A stretch of 47,471 bases of DNA from a virus. The position numbers and the translations under genes were made by a program. This document shows positions 40,380-47,471 of the stretch, piece by piece (position 1 is the stretch's first letter; each line of letters begins with the position of its first letter). A model generated the notes under the pieces. That model did no database searches. It was not told where the DNA came from and worked only from the letters and a program-made list of their open reading frames with translations. The stretch covers positions 1 to 47,471 of IMG/VR virus record IMGVR_UViG_3300030102_000773, one strand, 5' to 3'.

Positions 40380-40801
40380 AGAAAAAGCCTGATTGGGAGA
40401 TTATTTTTGATGCCTACTTAAATAGAAATCTAAAAAGACCTTTTGAGTGGGGTAAATGGGATTGTGTCATGTTTGCTAACGAGTTTGTCAAACAAATGAC
40501 AGGTGAGAGTGTGTTACCTAAACAGTGGAAATGGAATAATGAAGCTGAGGCAATGCAAAGCATAATTAAGTACGGTAAAGGCAAAGGATTAGCGGCAGGT
40601 ATAGATCACGCTTTGGAAGAACAAACTGGCATTAAAGAGCTTGATCCAAAATACATAACAAAAGGTGATTTTGGAGTTTATAAAGAAGAAAGCGAACTTT
40701 GTTGCATATTTGATAACTATTATGCTCTAGGTGTAAACGATCAAGGTATTGTATTGAAAAAAGACGTTGATATTGTAAAAGCATGGAGAATAGATGGGTA
40801 A
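40376..40801 (+). CDS. NlpC/P60-like tail peptidase (DUF6950)
   Basis: The product has 141 aa. FEWGKWDCVMFANEFVKQMT contains the catalytic Cys (near residue 29) in the motif of tail-associated NlpC/P60-like proteins. A GDFGVYKEESE stretch and a later DNYYALGV segment complete the small fold. In related tails it cleaves peptidoglycan during DNA entry. ATGA overlaps connect it to both neighbours. Confidence 0.78.
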   Translation: MKKKPDWEIIFDAYLNRNLKRPFEWGKWDCVMFANEFVKQMTGESVLPKQWKWNNEAEAMQSIIKYGKGKGLAAGIDHALEEQTGIKELDPKYITKGDFGVYKEESELCCIFDNYYALGVNDQGIVLKKDVDIVKAWRIDG

Positions 40802-43478
40802 AGCAGTTGAAAACGCATTCAAGGCTGTTGCTACATTTATTGTTGTAGCAACTATTGCTTCAGTTTTTGCCGCCCCCTTTACTGCTGGATTTTCTGCTAC
40901 ATTCAGTACGTTAGTCACTGCTACTACAGCATCTGTGGTGTTCGCCTCAACTTTAGTAGGCGGTTTGATGTCCAAATCAATACAGGCTACACAAGGCAAC
41001 TTTGGAAGTAAGTTTGCGAACAGAGCCCCTACAGCACCAAGACAAATAGTCTACGGAGAATGTAGAGTAGGTGGCACTATTGCGCACATGGAAACTGCAG
41101 GCACAGACAATCATATGCTGCACATGATAGTAGTCCTTGCAGGACATGAGATACAGTCTGTTGAAAAAGTAAGATTGAATGATATAGATTTGACTTCTAC
41201 AACAAGCACAATAAATAGCAAAGAGGTTCATACTGTAACTAATTCAGATTTTACAAACACAGATAACCCTAACGCATTTCCAAGCGGAAGATTAATTAGG
41301 TTTTCTGTAAATCTAGGCGCAGACGATCAGGTAGCGGACAATTTTGCAGTGCAGTCATTGGCAGGCACGACACAAGGCATTTTAAGCACAGACAGGTTTA
41401 GGGGTTGCGCTTATGTTTATATGCAAATGATTTATGATCAACAAAAGTTTGGGGGAGGTATGCCTGCCATATCTTTTCAAGTTAAAGGAAAAAAAGTATT
41501 TGATCCAAGAGATAGTAGCACAGCATTTAGTTCAAACCCTGCACTTATCATTAGAGATTTTATTACAGATACAACCTATGGACTAAAAGCTCTGAGTTCA
41601 GAAATAAACGACACAACTAATGCAGGGGGTTTCGCTGCAGCAGCTAATATTTGTGATCAAAATGTTACCTTATCGGACGGAAGCTCCACTGAAAAAAGAT
41701 ACACAGCCAACGGGTTCACTAATATGTCGGCAACAGGCACAGGTATTATTGAAGGACTGCTTACTTCTATGGCAGGTCAAGTCACATATACAAATGGAAA
41801 ATTTAATATATTTGCAGGAGCGGCACAGACACCATCTTTAACAATTACTGACGATAATTTACTTGAGCCAATATCTTTATCAACAAAGCCCTCTACAGGT
41901 GAACTGTATAATACCGTCAAACCAATTTTCGTAGATGCTTCTAGAAACTTTGTTTCCACAGATGCTCCAATCTATCAGGACAGTACATTTCTAACAGAAG
42001 ATACACCTAACGGAACTACAAGCGACAAGCCGAATTTTGTCAAACAGATGGAGGCTAGATTGCCTTTTACTACTACTAATACTATGGCGCAAAGGTTAGG
42101 CAGAATATCTTTATTGTCGCAAAGAAACACAATGACTCTTTCTTGCTTAGTTGATCTTAAATTTATGCAACTACAGCCCTGTGACTGGGTATATGTGGAC
42201 AATGACAGACTCAGTTTTGATCAAAAGGTATTTGAAGTCGTAAACTGGTCACTGGAACTTACAGGAGAAACCGATGCACAGATAGTAGCTTGCAGATTAC
42301 AGTTAAAAGAGGCATCTTCTTCTGTATTTACTTTTGGATCAAGTGATTATCAAGCAGCAGTAGCATCAGGTAGTGATGTCCCTGTTGGTGGCTTTGATCT
42401 TTCACCCCCAACTAATTTAAGCGTTGCGACAGATAGCAGTGACGTGGACGTTCTCACTAATACATCCGTGACTGCATCTTGGACAAATGCTTCATCTCCT
42501 CACATTTTAGGCACTGAGGTACAATTCAAAAAAACATCTGTATCAAATTATGCCACTGCATTTGCAGGAAGAGGGGAAACTAAACAACAAATTCCCGGAC
42601 TTGAGGTAGGAGTGGCTTATAACTTTAGAGTGCGACATATAAGCCTGACAGGATCATCAAATTTTGACACTGCTAATCATACTGTAGGAGGAACAGCAAC
42701 AGCAAAGTCAGCCCTTACAAACTCAACTGTAAACTATGGCTCTGATGGTACAGGTACTTTGCCCTCTGGAAAAGGCGGCACAGGTATCACAGACTTTGCC
42801 AATTCAACTCACAAAAACTCAAACACAACTAAAGATGATGTTGGATTAGGTAATGTAGATAATGAAAGTTCAGCAACAATACGAGGTCAAGAAACATCAG
42901 GCAACCATACAGGCACTATAGGCGGTACTGCAAACTCAACAATAGTTACAGGGGCAACTAGGGCAAATGCTACTATTGATTCAAACAACAGATTTACTGG
43001 TGATCTAACTGGTAATGTGAGAAGCAATGGAACTACAAAAAGCATGAGTGAGATCATAGATGCACACGATAGGTCAATAGCAGGTTTGGACTCAAGCGGT
43101 AACGTGCAGAGGGCTGTACCACAATCACAACTTACAAATGTGATTACCTTTTCAGTCAATCAACAAGCCTTCATTTGGTCAGAGATAAGTAATGCAGGTT
43201 ACGTTCCAACAGCAACTTCTTTTACATTTAATATTACATGGAAAGATGGTAATGGAACGACTGTGGCTACCTCAAGATGGGTAGCTACAAGAGATACGAC
43301 AAATGACCATGTTGATAATTCAGGCATCACAAATAACGTAACAGGATCGGGTGTTACTAGTTCTGTAACAGGAGGAGACTCTACATTTATGACTGTAACA
43401 TTCACAAAAGGAGGCACAAGTTGCACAGTGTCTGCTAGTCTTGTGACATTTACTGGATTCACCTTTAAGAGTGGGTAA
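40794..43478 (+). CDS. Tail tip attachment protein (J-like)
   Basis: The product has 894 aa. An Ala/Thr/Val-rich hydrophobic N-terminus (about 8-62) is followed by a J-like hub core (PTAPRQIVYGECRVGGTIAH, FRGCAYVYMQMIYDQQKFGG, LIIRDFITDTTYGLKA). Residues about 535-625 have a fibronectin III pattern (PPTNLSVATDSSD ... VGVAYNFRVRHISLTG). The C-terminal 250 residues are Thr/Ser/Asn-rich and beta-helical in appearance. It closes the tail and probably contacts the host receptor. Confidence 0.82.
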   Translation: MGKAVENAFKAVATFIVVATIASVFAAPFTAGFSATFSTLVTATTASVVFASTLVGGLMSKSIQATQGNFGSKFANRAPTAPRQIVYGECRVGGTIAHMETAGTDNHMLHMIVVLAGHEIQSVEKVRLNDIDLTSTTSTINSKEVHTVTNSDFTNTDNPNAFPSGRLIRFSVNLGADDQVADNFAVQSLAGTTQGILSTDRFRGCAYVYMQMIYDQQKFGGGMPAISFQVKGKKVFDPRDSSTAFSSNPALIIRDFITDTTYGLKALSSEINDTTNAGGFAAAANICDQNVTLSDGSSTEKRYTANGFTNMSATGTGIIEGLLTSMAGQVTYTNGKFNIFAGAAQTPSLTITDDNLLEPISLSTKPSTGELYNTVKPIFVDASRNFVSTDAPIYQDSTFLTEDTPNGTTSDKPNFVKQMEARLPFTTTNTMAQRLGRISLLSQRNTMTLSCLVDLKFMQLQPCDWVYVDNDRLSFDQKVFEVVNWSLELTGETDAQIVACRLQLKEASSSVFTFGSSDYQAAVASGSDVPVGGFDLSPPTNLSVATDSSDVDVLTNTSVTASWTNASSPHILGTEVQFKKTSVSNYATAFAGRGETKQQIPGLEVGVAYNFRVRHISLTGSSNFDTANHTVGGTATAKSALTNSTVNYGSDGTGTLPSGKGGTGITDFANSTHKNSNTTKDDVGLGNVDNESSATIRGQETSGNHTGTIGGTANSTIVTGATRANATIDSNNRFTGDLTGNVRSNGTTKSMSEIIDAHDRSIAGLDSSGNVQRAVPQSQLTNVITFSVNQQAFIWSEISNAGYVPTATSFTFNITWKDGNGTTVATSRWVATRDTTNDHVDNSGITNNVTGSGVTSSVTGGDSTFMTVTFTKGGTSCTVSASLVTFTGFTFKSG

Positions 43479-44074
43479 TGCTAAAGATAGAGACAGACAA
43501 TATCTATCTCAGGCTTTTGGCAGAATCAGATATGCCTGTGATAGCTACCGCAATGACAGGAGTTCATGCTTTTGATGCCTTACCTACCGAGACAGATCAA
43601 AAGTATTTTTACTATAAAGCAAACGTCCAAAACAATACTTTCCCCACAACAGAAACAGTTTTAGGTGATACTAAGATTGGACACTTCAACATGACAATAT
43701 GCCTTAGATCAGATGATTCTCCGATTGGTTTCTGTGTGACTAGATATGTCGGAAAATCCATAGAACAAAAAGTGACAGCCATCATACCTGCACAAAGAAA
43801 TAAGAAATACTACACAGAAAGCACTATAGCAAGACACAGATTCTACTATGATACTTTGCAAGCAGAGGACTCAACAATAATAATACCTACCACAAACACA
43901 GGCACTAACACATCAGTTAGGCAGACTTTAGATAGCCTTTATAAAACAGACGAGAAGGTTTACACAATAGAGCAGGGAGAATACAGAGTGTCTAAGATCA
44001 CTAAGGATGAATGGACTACATGGCTAAACAGTTCAAGCAAGAAAGACCTGACCTATAATCTTACTTGGAGTTAG
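43478..44074 (+). CDS. GNAT-like protein 1
   Basis: The product has 198 aa. The N-terminus (IETDNIYLRLLAESDMPVI) is the opening of a GNAT acetyltransferase fold. The core DDSPIGFCVTRYVGKS is followed by VTAIIPAQRNKKYYTESTIA, where the acetyl-CoA loop (normally RxxGxG/A) reads QRNKKYY, so catalysis may be lost. It overlaps the tip gene by one base and is followed by a second similar gene. The target could be a tail protein or a host factor; unknown. Confidence 0.6.
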   Translation: MLKIETDNIYLRLLAESDMPVIATAMTGVHAFDALPTETDQKYFYYKANVQNNTFPTTETVLGDTKIGHFNMTICLRSDDSPIGFCVTRYVGKSIEQKVTAIIPAQRNKKYYTESTIARHRFYYDTLQAEDSTIIIPTTNTGTNTSVRQTLDSLYKTDEKVYTIEQGEYRVSKITKDEWTTWLNSSSKKDLTYNLTWS

Positions 44075-44075
44075 T

Positions 44076-44723
44076 ATGGGATATGCGAAACCTACAAGCG
44101 AAAGACTATATTTTAAGTTTATAGAGATAGAGGATAAAGATGCCTTGAAGGATGCGCTATCAGATTGGAGAGCAGATGGAGTTACAGAATCAGATTATGA
44201 GTTTGATCTACGAATTAAAAAATGGCTAGAGCAAAACAAGCTTATGAGAAGCGAAGGAGTTGCAGAAGAAGATGATCTAAAGGTGGAGAATGTAATGAGA
44301 AGAGATTGTTGGTGGACTGAGGGAATATACCTTAGATCAGACGATACTTGCATAGGCTTCACTAGGGGCAAGTTTTCAGATAATTGCTACTATCACTATG
44401 TGACAGCAATTAGACCTAGTTACAGAGGCAACGGGTACTTTGGAGAGTGTAATCTCATGGGCAATAAGATTTTATTCACAACTTATACGCATATAGAAAA
44501 ACAAATTTCTATGATACCAGTAGATGAACTTAACAAAGAAAACTCTTACGCTTCATTAGATGCTTTAGGTACAGATGATGTAAGGGAGACAAGGACAGAT
44601 AGAATTGCACCGACCACATATCAAAAGAAAATAATAACGAGAGATCAGTTCATGGAATGGTACAACAAAGACGAGCAGAAGCCACTTAGGGATGCTTACT
44701 ATAACTATGAGATAATAAACTAA
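44076..44723 (+). CDS. GNAT-like protein 2 (N-acetyltransferase-like)
   Basis: The product has 215 aa and is laid out like the preceding gene: ERLYFKFIEIEDKDAL at the start, CIGFTRGKF in the core, then YVTAIRPSYRGNGYFGECNL, which retains the RGNGYFG acetyl-CoA-binding loop. Both proteins end with a similar ITRDQFMEWYN / ITKDEWTTWLN segment, so they are tandem paralogues with one likely active. Neighbours are tail tip genes on the left and a holin-like gene on the right. Confidence 0.65.
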   Translation: MGYAKPTSERLYFKFIEIEDKDALKDALSDWRADGVTESDYEFDLRIKKWLEQNKLMRSEGVAEEDDLKVENVMRRDCWWTEGIYLRSDDTCIGFTRGKFSDNCYYHYVTAIRPSYRGNGYFGECNLMGNKILFTTYTHIEKQISMIPVDELNKENSYASLDALGTDDVRETRTDRIAPTTYQKKIITRDQFMEWYNKDEQKPLRDAYYNYEIIN

Positions 44724-45073
44724 TGCAAGAAGCTGTAACATTAATTAATGAGGTTGGATTTCCTATAGCTGCTGCAGGCGGTCTGGGTTTTTTTATATGG
44801 AAACTTATAAACAGAATTATTGATGGTATGGAAACCAAACTTGATACGCTAGATGATAAACAAGCCGAACTGATATCTAATATGGAAGAAAGGCTTGGCA
44901 CTAAACTAGACTCACAGCATGGAATACTGGTAGCATTAATTGACCGAGTTCGCAGCCTTGATAATGAGATCATTCGTTTGGATGTTATGCTCAAGACAGC
45001 AACGGGATTAGGTCATTTAGTTGACACAGACAAAGTAGCAAAAGCAGATAGAGATGATCAAAGAAAAGATTGA
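44723..45073 (+). CDS. BhlA/UviB-like holin-type membrane protein
   Basis: The product has 116 aa. One membrane segment near the N-terminus (GFPIAAAGGLGFFIWKLIN, about residues 12-30) is followed by a long coiled coil (about 35-90). This is the layout of BhlA/UviB-like holins, in which a short hydrophobic helix carries a cytoplasmic coil. It starts the membrane-protein cluster leading into the curli and lysis genes, and is my leading holin candidate. Confidence 0.65.
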   Translation: MQEAVTLINEVGFPIAAAGGLGFFIWKLINRIIDGMETKLDTLDDKQAELISNMEERLGTKLDSQHGILVALIDRVRSLDNEIIRLDVMLKTATGLGHLVDTDKVAKADRDDQRKD

Positions 45074-45302
45074 ACAAATAGAAAGAGAACAGTTAGTCTC
45101 AATAGACAACGTAATATTTGAACCCATTCCTAAAAGGTCTTATCCGCGAGACAAGTATATCTACGAGGACGAAAATTATAGAGCAAAACAAGATATGATT
45201 TACCTTGAAAAACTAGGTAGGACTATTGAAAGAACCTCCATTGCGTTTATCTTATTGTCTTTGACTGGGTTATTCGCGGTTCTACTTTGGGCATCAAATT
45301 AA
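45054..45302 (+). CDS. Small tail-anchored membrane protein
   Basis: The product has 82 aa. A charged body with Pro/Arg/Tyr-rich middle (PIPKRSYPRDKYIYED) ends in a C-terminal membrane helix (about 61-79, SIAFILLSLTGLFAVLLW). It overlaps the holin-like gene by 20 bases. It could be an antiholin or partner; no family is recognised. Confidence 0.58.
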   Translation: MIKEKIEQIEREQLVSIDNVIFEPIPKRSYPRDKYIYEDENYRAKQDMIYLEKLGRTIERTSIAFILLSLTGLFAVLLWASN

Positions 45303-45311
45303 GGAGTAAAC

Positions 45312-45509
45312 ATGGCTAAAAAAAAGAAAATATCTAAAAGACAAAAAGTTTTTGATTTCATTGATAATACAATAGATTTGTTACAAGAAAATTGGAAAAG
45401 ATACGCAGTAATGTCTTTCTTTTTAGTTGCATTTGGTTTTATAGGCTACCTTACCTTTTTTTGGATAGATACAATAGATAGCGTACGATTGGTAATCACA
45501 TATTTGTAA
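45312..45509 (+). CDS. Small basic membrane protein
   Basis: The product has 65 aa with an AAGGAG site. The N-terminus is very basic (AKKKKISKRQKVFD). A membrane segment covers about 32-52 (AVMSFFLVAFGFIGYLTFFW) and a short C-terminal part follows. It is the third small membrane protein in a row before the curli genes. Holin, antiholin or secretion accessory are all possible. Confidence 0.58.
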   Translation: MAKKKKISKRQKVFDFIDNTIDLLQENWKRYAVMSFFLVAFGFIGYLTFFWIDTIDSVRLVITYL

Positions 45510-45531
45510 TTAGCGTATATGGGATAAAACA

Positions 45532-45966
45532 ATGCTGTTACTAATATTAGTTATTTTTATGGTTACGTCTGTAAACGCAGATGAAATGGTGCATAAATTC
45601 AAATCACCGTCATTTAGCGGACAAAGCACATCAAGCCATTATCTTACCATTGAGAACCAAGAATTCAGTCGTAAAGAAGCCATACGAGAAGAGATCAACG
45701 CCTTAATAGAAGAACTAGAGCGTGAAGAAGAAAACACCACACTAGCTCGTTTTGTACGTAATTTTGAATCTAGGGTGTTTGCTCAGATTTCACGAAATCT
45801 GGTAGAGAGTTTATTTGGTGAAACTCCCTCACAGTTCGGTACTTTAGAATTAGAAGGTAACACCATAGAATATAAAGTAGAGGACGATAAGGTAACACTT
45901 ACAATAACAGATGAAGAAGGCAATGTTACAGAAATTACTGTACCTCTCGGTTCTTTCACTTTCTAG
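45532..45966 (+). CDS. csgF: Curli assembly factor CsgF homologue
   Basis: The product has 144 aa. A signal peptide (LLLILVIFMVTSVNA, cleavage before Asp17) is followed by KFKSPSFSGQ, matching the CsgF N-terminus (F-R-N-P-N-F-G-G) that plugs into the CsgG channel. LARFVRNFESRVFAQISRNL matches its middle helix, and VTLTITDEEGNVTEITVPLG the C-terminal strands. In bacteria CsgF forms a ring on CsgG and directs curlin nucleation at the cell surface. An acidic insertion (about 50-70) is not in E. coli CsgF. The csgG start overlaps its 3' end by 56 bases, so both are translated together. Confidence 0.88.
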   Translation: MLLLILVIFMVTSVNADEMVHKFKSPSFSGQSTSSHYLTIENQEFSRKEAIREEINALIEELEREEENTTLARFVRNFESRVFAQISRNLVESLFGETPSQFGTLELEGNTIEYKVEDDKVTLTITDEEGNVTEITVPLGSFTF

Positions 45967-46765
45967 TTGCGCCTTAATAATACCGCCATTAGACAACGGA
46001 ATTCCACCTATAAGGACTATTGAGTCGGCAGAGGTTGGTTCTTTGTTAACCGAACTTGCAGAAGCCACTCCTCCCGAACGAAAACCTGTTGTGGCTGTAT
46101 ATCCCAATTCTTTCAAAGACGATACAGGACAACGCAGAAGCAACAGTCAATACGCTAGTTTTAGCACAGCCATAACACAATCACCAGATGCGTACCTTAT
46201 AAGAGCTTTAAAGCATTCTGGTGTTTTTGAAGTAGTAGAACGTACAGGTTTAGACAATTTAACAAAAGAAAGACAGATAATTCGTTCAACAAGGGAAAAT
46301 TTTGATGATGAACAACAGCTCAAACCTTTATTATTCGCAGGTTTGTTGATGGAGGGTGGGGTTGTTACCTATGAAACTAATATCAAATCAGGAGGAGCAG
46401 GCGCAAGATATTTGGGTATAGGTGCTTCTAAAGAATACAGACAAGACTCAGTAACCATATCTTTAAGAACTGTATCTGTTTTGACAGGTAAGATTTTGAT
46501 TGAGGTTTTAGTTACCAAAACAATATTGAGTGCTGCTGTTTCTTCTGATGTGTTCAGATTTTATGCTAACAATACCGAACTGGTTGAAATAGAAAGCGGT
46601 ATAGTAGAGAATGAGTCAATAAACTATGCTTTACAGATGGCGGTAGAGACAGGAGTTTTAGAAACAATAGAGGAGGGCTATGAACAAGGCTATTGGAAAC
46701 ATAAACAGACTGATATTATCAAGCCTGATTGCGATGATGAGTGCATCGCTAATTTACGGGAATGA
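45911..46765 (+). CDS. csgG: Curli secretion channel CsgG homologue
   Basis: The product has 284 aa, near the 277 of E. coli CsgG. It has a lipoprotein signal with lipobox LSSC (Cys20). Family blocks are clear: KPVVAVYPNSFKDDTGQ, YASFSTAITQSPD, FEVVERTGLDNLTKERQII, MEGGVV, KSGGAGARYLGIGASKEYRQ and TKTILS. CsgG forms a nonameric outer-membrane channel. In the constriction loop the Phe (Phe84) is kept, but the Asn of E. coli (Asn55) aligns with Ser83. The last 25 residues, with KPDCDDEC, extend beyond the family and overlap the curlin gene start by 86 bases. An in-frame ATG at 45923 is an alternative start. No CsgE is visible. Confidence 0.95.
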   Translation: MKKAMLQKLLYLSVLSLSSCALIIPPLDNGIPPIRTIESAEVGSLLTELAEATPPERKPVVAVYPNSFKDDTGQRRSNSQYASFSTAITQSPDAYLIRALKHSGVFEVVERTGLDNLTKERQIIRSTRENFDDEQQLKPLLFAGLLMEGGVVTYETNIKSGGAGARYLGIGASKEYRQDSVTISLRTVSVLTGKILIEVLVTKTILSAAVSSDVFRFYANNTELVEIESGIVENESINYALQMAVETGVLETIEEGYEQGYWKHKQTDIIKPDCDDECIANLRE

Positions 46766-47420
46766 TTCAGAAATTTTTATTGAACAGTCGGGTGCGACAG
46801 CTAATTTGGACATAGAACAAGTTGGCGGAGGCGGAAACATTATTGGAGGTGCTGACGCAGAAGCAGGTTCAATGACTGCGCTAGATTTAGATGGCGGCAA
46901 TATGACGCTAGACGTTTTGCAGAAAGGCTCAAATAATAAATTCTTAGGAGATATATGGGCTGATAATTATACGGGTTACTTCTCTTACATTGGGGACACA
47001 AATACCTTTAATATGTCAACCGACGAGACAAATGCAACTGGAGCAGATGGTTCAAACGTAAACGTACAAGTCACAGGCAACACAAACACCATGACCCTCA
47101 ATCATGCCATGACAGCACTAGCAGCGAACCTAGATTTAGATTGGATTATACAAGGTGGAGGCAACAGTATTACAGCAGCTATAGACGTAGATGGTGCAAC
47201 TAACTACATGGATATAGATGGTGATGATAACACTGTAACTTATGATGGGGATGGGTATGCAGGTGGCTACTTCTACTTAGATCATACTGGTAACGATAGG
47301 ACTTTTAATATAGATCAGGAATCAACATCCGATAATGACTGGCTTAAGATTACATCTTCTGGCTCTAATGGCACTGTTTGCGTTACTCAGTCAGACTCAG
47401 GAAATTCATTCGTCTGTTGA
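46680..47420 (+). CDS. Curlin-repeat secreted protein (CsgA/CsgB-like)
   Basis: The product has 246 aa. A GGAGG site precedes the ATG. A signal peptide covers about residues 1-27 (RLILSSLIAMMSASLIYG). The mature part repeats the curlin pattern of strand-Q-x-G-x-x-N-strand: IEQSGATANLDIEQVG (35-49), LDVLQKGSNNKF (77-88), VQVTGNTNTMTL (129-140), WIIQGGGNSI (155-164) and KITSSGSNGTVCVTQ (223-237). This suggests a beta-solenoid amyloid subunit exported through the neighbouring CsgG/CsgF. Repeats are less regular than in CsgA and richer in Asp. Two Cys (234 and 246) close the C-terminus, which is unusual for curlins. No separate nucleator gene is present. Confidence 0.85.
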   Translation: MNKAIGNINRLILSSLIAMMSASLIYGNDSEIFIEQSGATANLDIEQVGGGGNIIGGADAEAGSMTALDLDGGNMTLDVLQKGSNNKFLGDIWADNYTGYFSYIGDTNTFNMSTDETNATGADGSNVNVQVTGNTNTMTLNHAMTALAANLDLDWIIQGGGNSITAAIDVDGATNYMDIDGDDNTVTYDGDGYAGGYFYLDHTGNDRTFNIDQESTSDNDWLKITSSGSNGTVCVTQSDSGNSFVC

Positions 47421-47471
47421 TATAGGTTCTATATCTGAACTCAGAGGCAACGCACAAGTTCTAAGAGACAA
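47335..47471 (+). CDS. FecR-domain secreted protein (5' part; continues at position 2)
   Basis: This is the start of the gene whose body occupies 2-1081. The ATG at 47335 lies in another frame inside the curlin gene. The first 20 residues (MTGLRLHLLALMALFALLSQ) form a signal peptide, and the FecR fold follows from about residue 30. A second ATG at 47368 would remove the Arg and most of the hydrophobic core, so 47335 is preferred. Bases 47373-47471 duplicate 1-99. On a linear reading the gene looks headless; only the circle shows that the protein is exported. Confidence 0.75.
   Translation, partial: MTGLRLHLLALMALFALLSQTQEIHSSVDIGSISELRGNAQVLRD
47373..47471. repeat. Terminal direct repeat (right copy): circular contig overlap
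   Basis: Identical to bases 1-99. Closing the circle here restores the complete FecR gene and keeps the frame intact, which supports the join. Confidence 0.95.

Noticed and set aside
1-47471. Integrase, attachment site, tRNA, reverse transcriptase (diversity-generating element) or toxin-antitoxin pair
   Set aside because: I looked for these among the proteins and gaps and found no convincing signature. tRNAs could only be excluded by eye in intergenic gaps, all under about 150 bases.

Overview
The window is one complete phage genome written linearly. Its last 99 bases (47373-47471) repeat its first 99 exactly, so the molecule closes into a circle of 47,372 bp. The 99-base overlap looks like an assembly k-mer join. 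The DNA is AT-rich and densely packed, and most genes are coupled by ATGA or TAATG overlaps. No stretch over about 150 bases lacks a gene. I see no tRNA, CRISPR array, IS element, integrase, DNA polymerase or replicative helicase. An HK97-type head, a long non-contractile tail machinery (TP901-type tube, tape measure, DUF2163/NlpC/J-like tip resembling alphaproteobacterial gene transfer agents) and a two-component spanin point to a siphovirus of a Gram-negative host. The style of the small genes suggests a marine heterotroph, probably an alphaproteobacterium; that host guess is inference.

Layout. (1) Positions 4900-13133, rightward, early region: winged-helix replication initiator, PD-(D/E)XK exonuclease, ERF annealing protein, a probable ssDNA-binding protein, an HNH-like nuclease, a 467-aa unknown protein and many small unknown proteins. 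A Cro-like regulator (5687-5890) lies inside on the opposite strand. The region ends in a strong intrinsic terminator (13150-13176). (2) Positions 13225-44723, rightward, late region: ParB-domain/DNA methyltransferase fusion, terminase subunits, extended portal, Mu-F-like protein, prohead protease, capsid, decoration protein, three tail fibres, connectors, tail tube, a tail-chaperone pair joined by a dnaX-type -1 frameshift site, tape measure, tail tip and two GNAT-like proteins. (3) Positions 44723-47471 continuing to 1-3212: small membrane proteins, then CsgF, CsgG, a curlin-repeat protein and a FecR-domain protein, then i-spanin, o-spanin, a small membrane protein, a nuclease and an endolysin. 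(4) Positions 4751-3301, leftward: four small genes ending in a 2-oxoglutarate/Fe(II) oxygenase. They diverge from the early region at an intergenic region holding a 16-bp site one base from the bacterial parS consensus.

The most striking content is the curli-type secretion module. CsgF (secreted pore cap), CsgG (outer-membrane lipoprotein channel) and a secreted curlin-repeat protein are encoded in order, followed by a secreted FecR-domain protein whose true start lies across the contig join. The module sits inside the lysis region. CsgE, CsgB, CsgC and CsgD are not visible. The phage could therefore export an amyloid-like protein late in infection, or use the CsgG/CsgF channel as an outer-membrane effector. 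Phage-encoded CsgG/CsgF pairs have, as far as I recall, been reported in a few marine phages. A pore plus its own curlin-like substrate plus a FecR protein embedded between holin-like and spanin genes deserves close attention.
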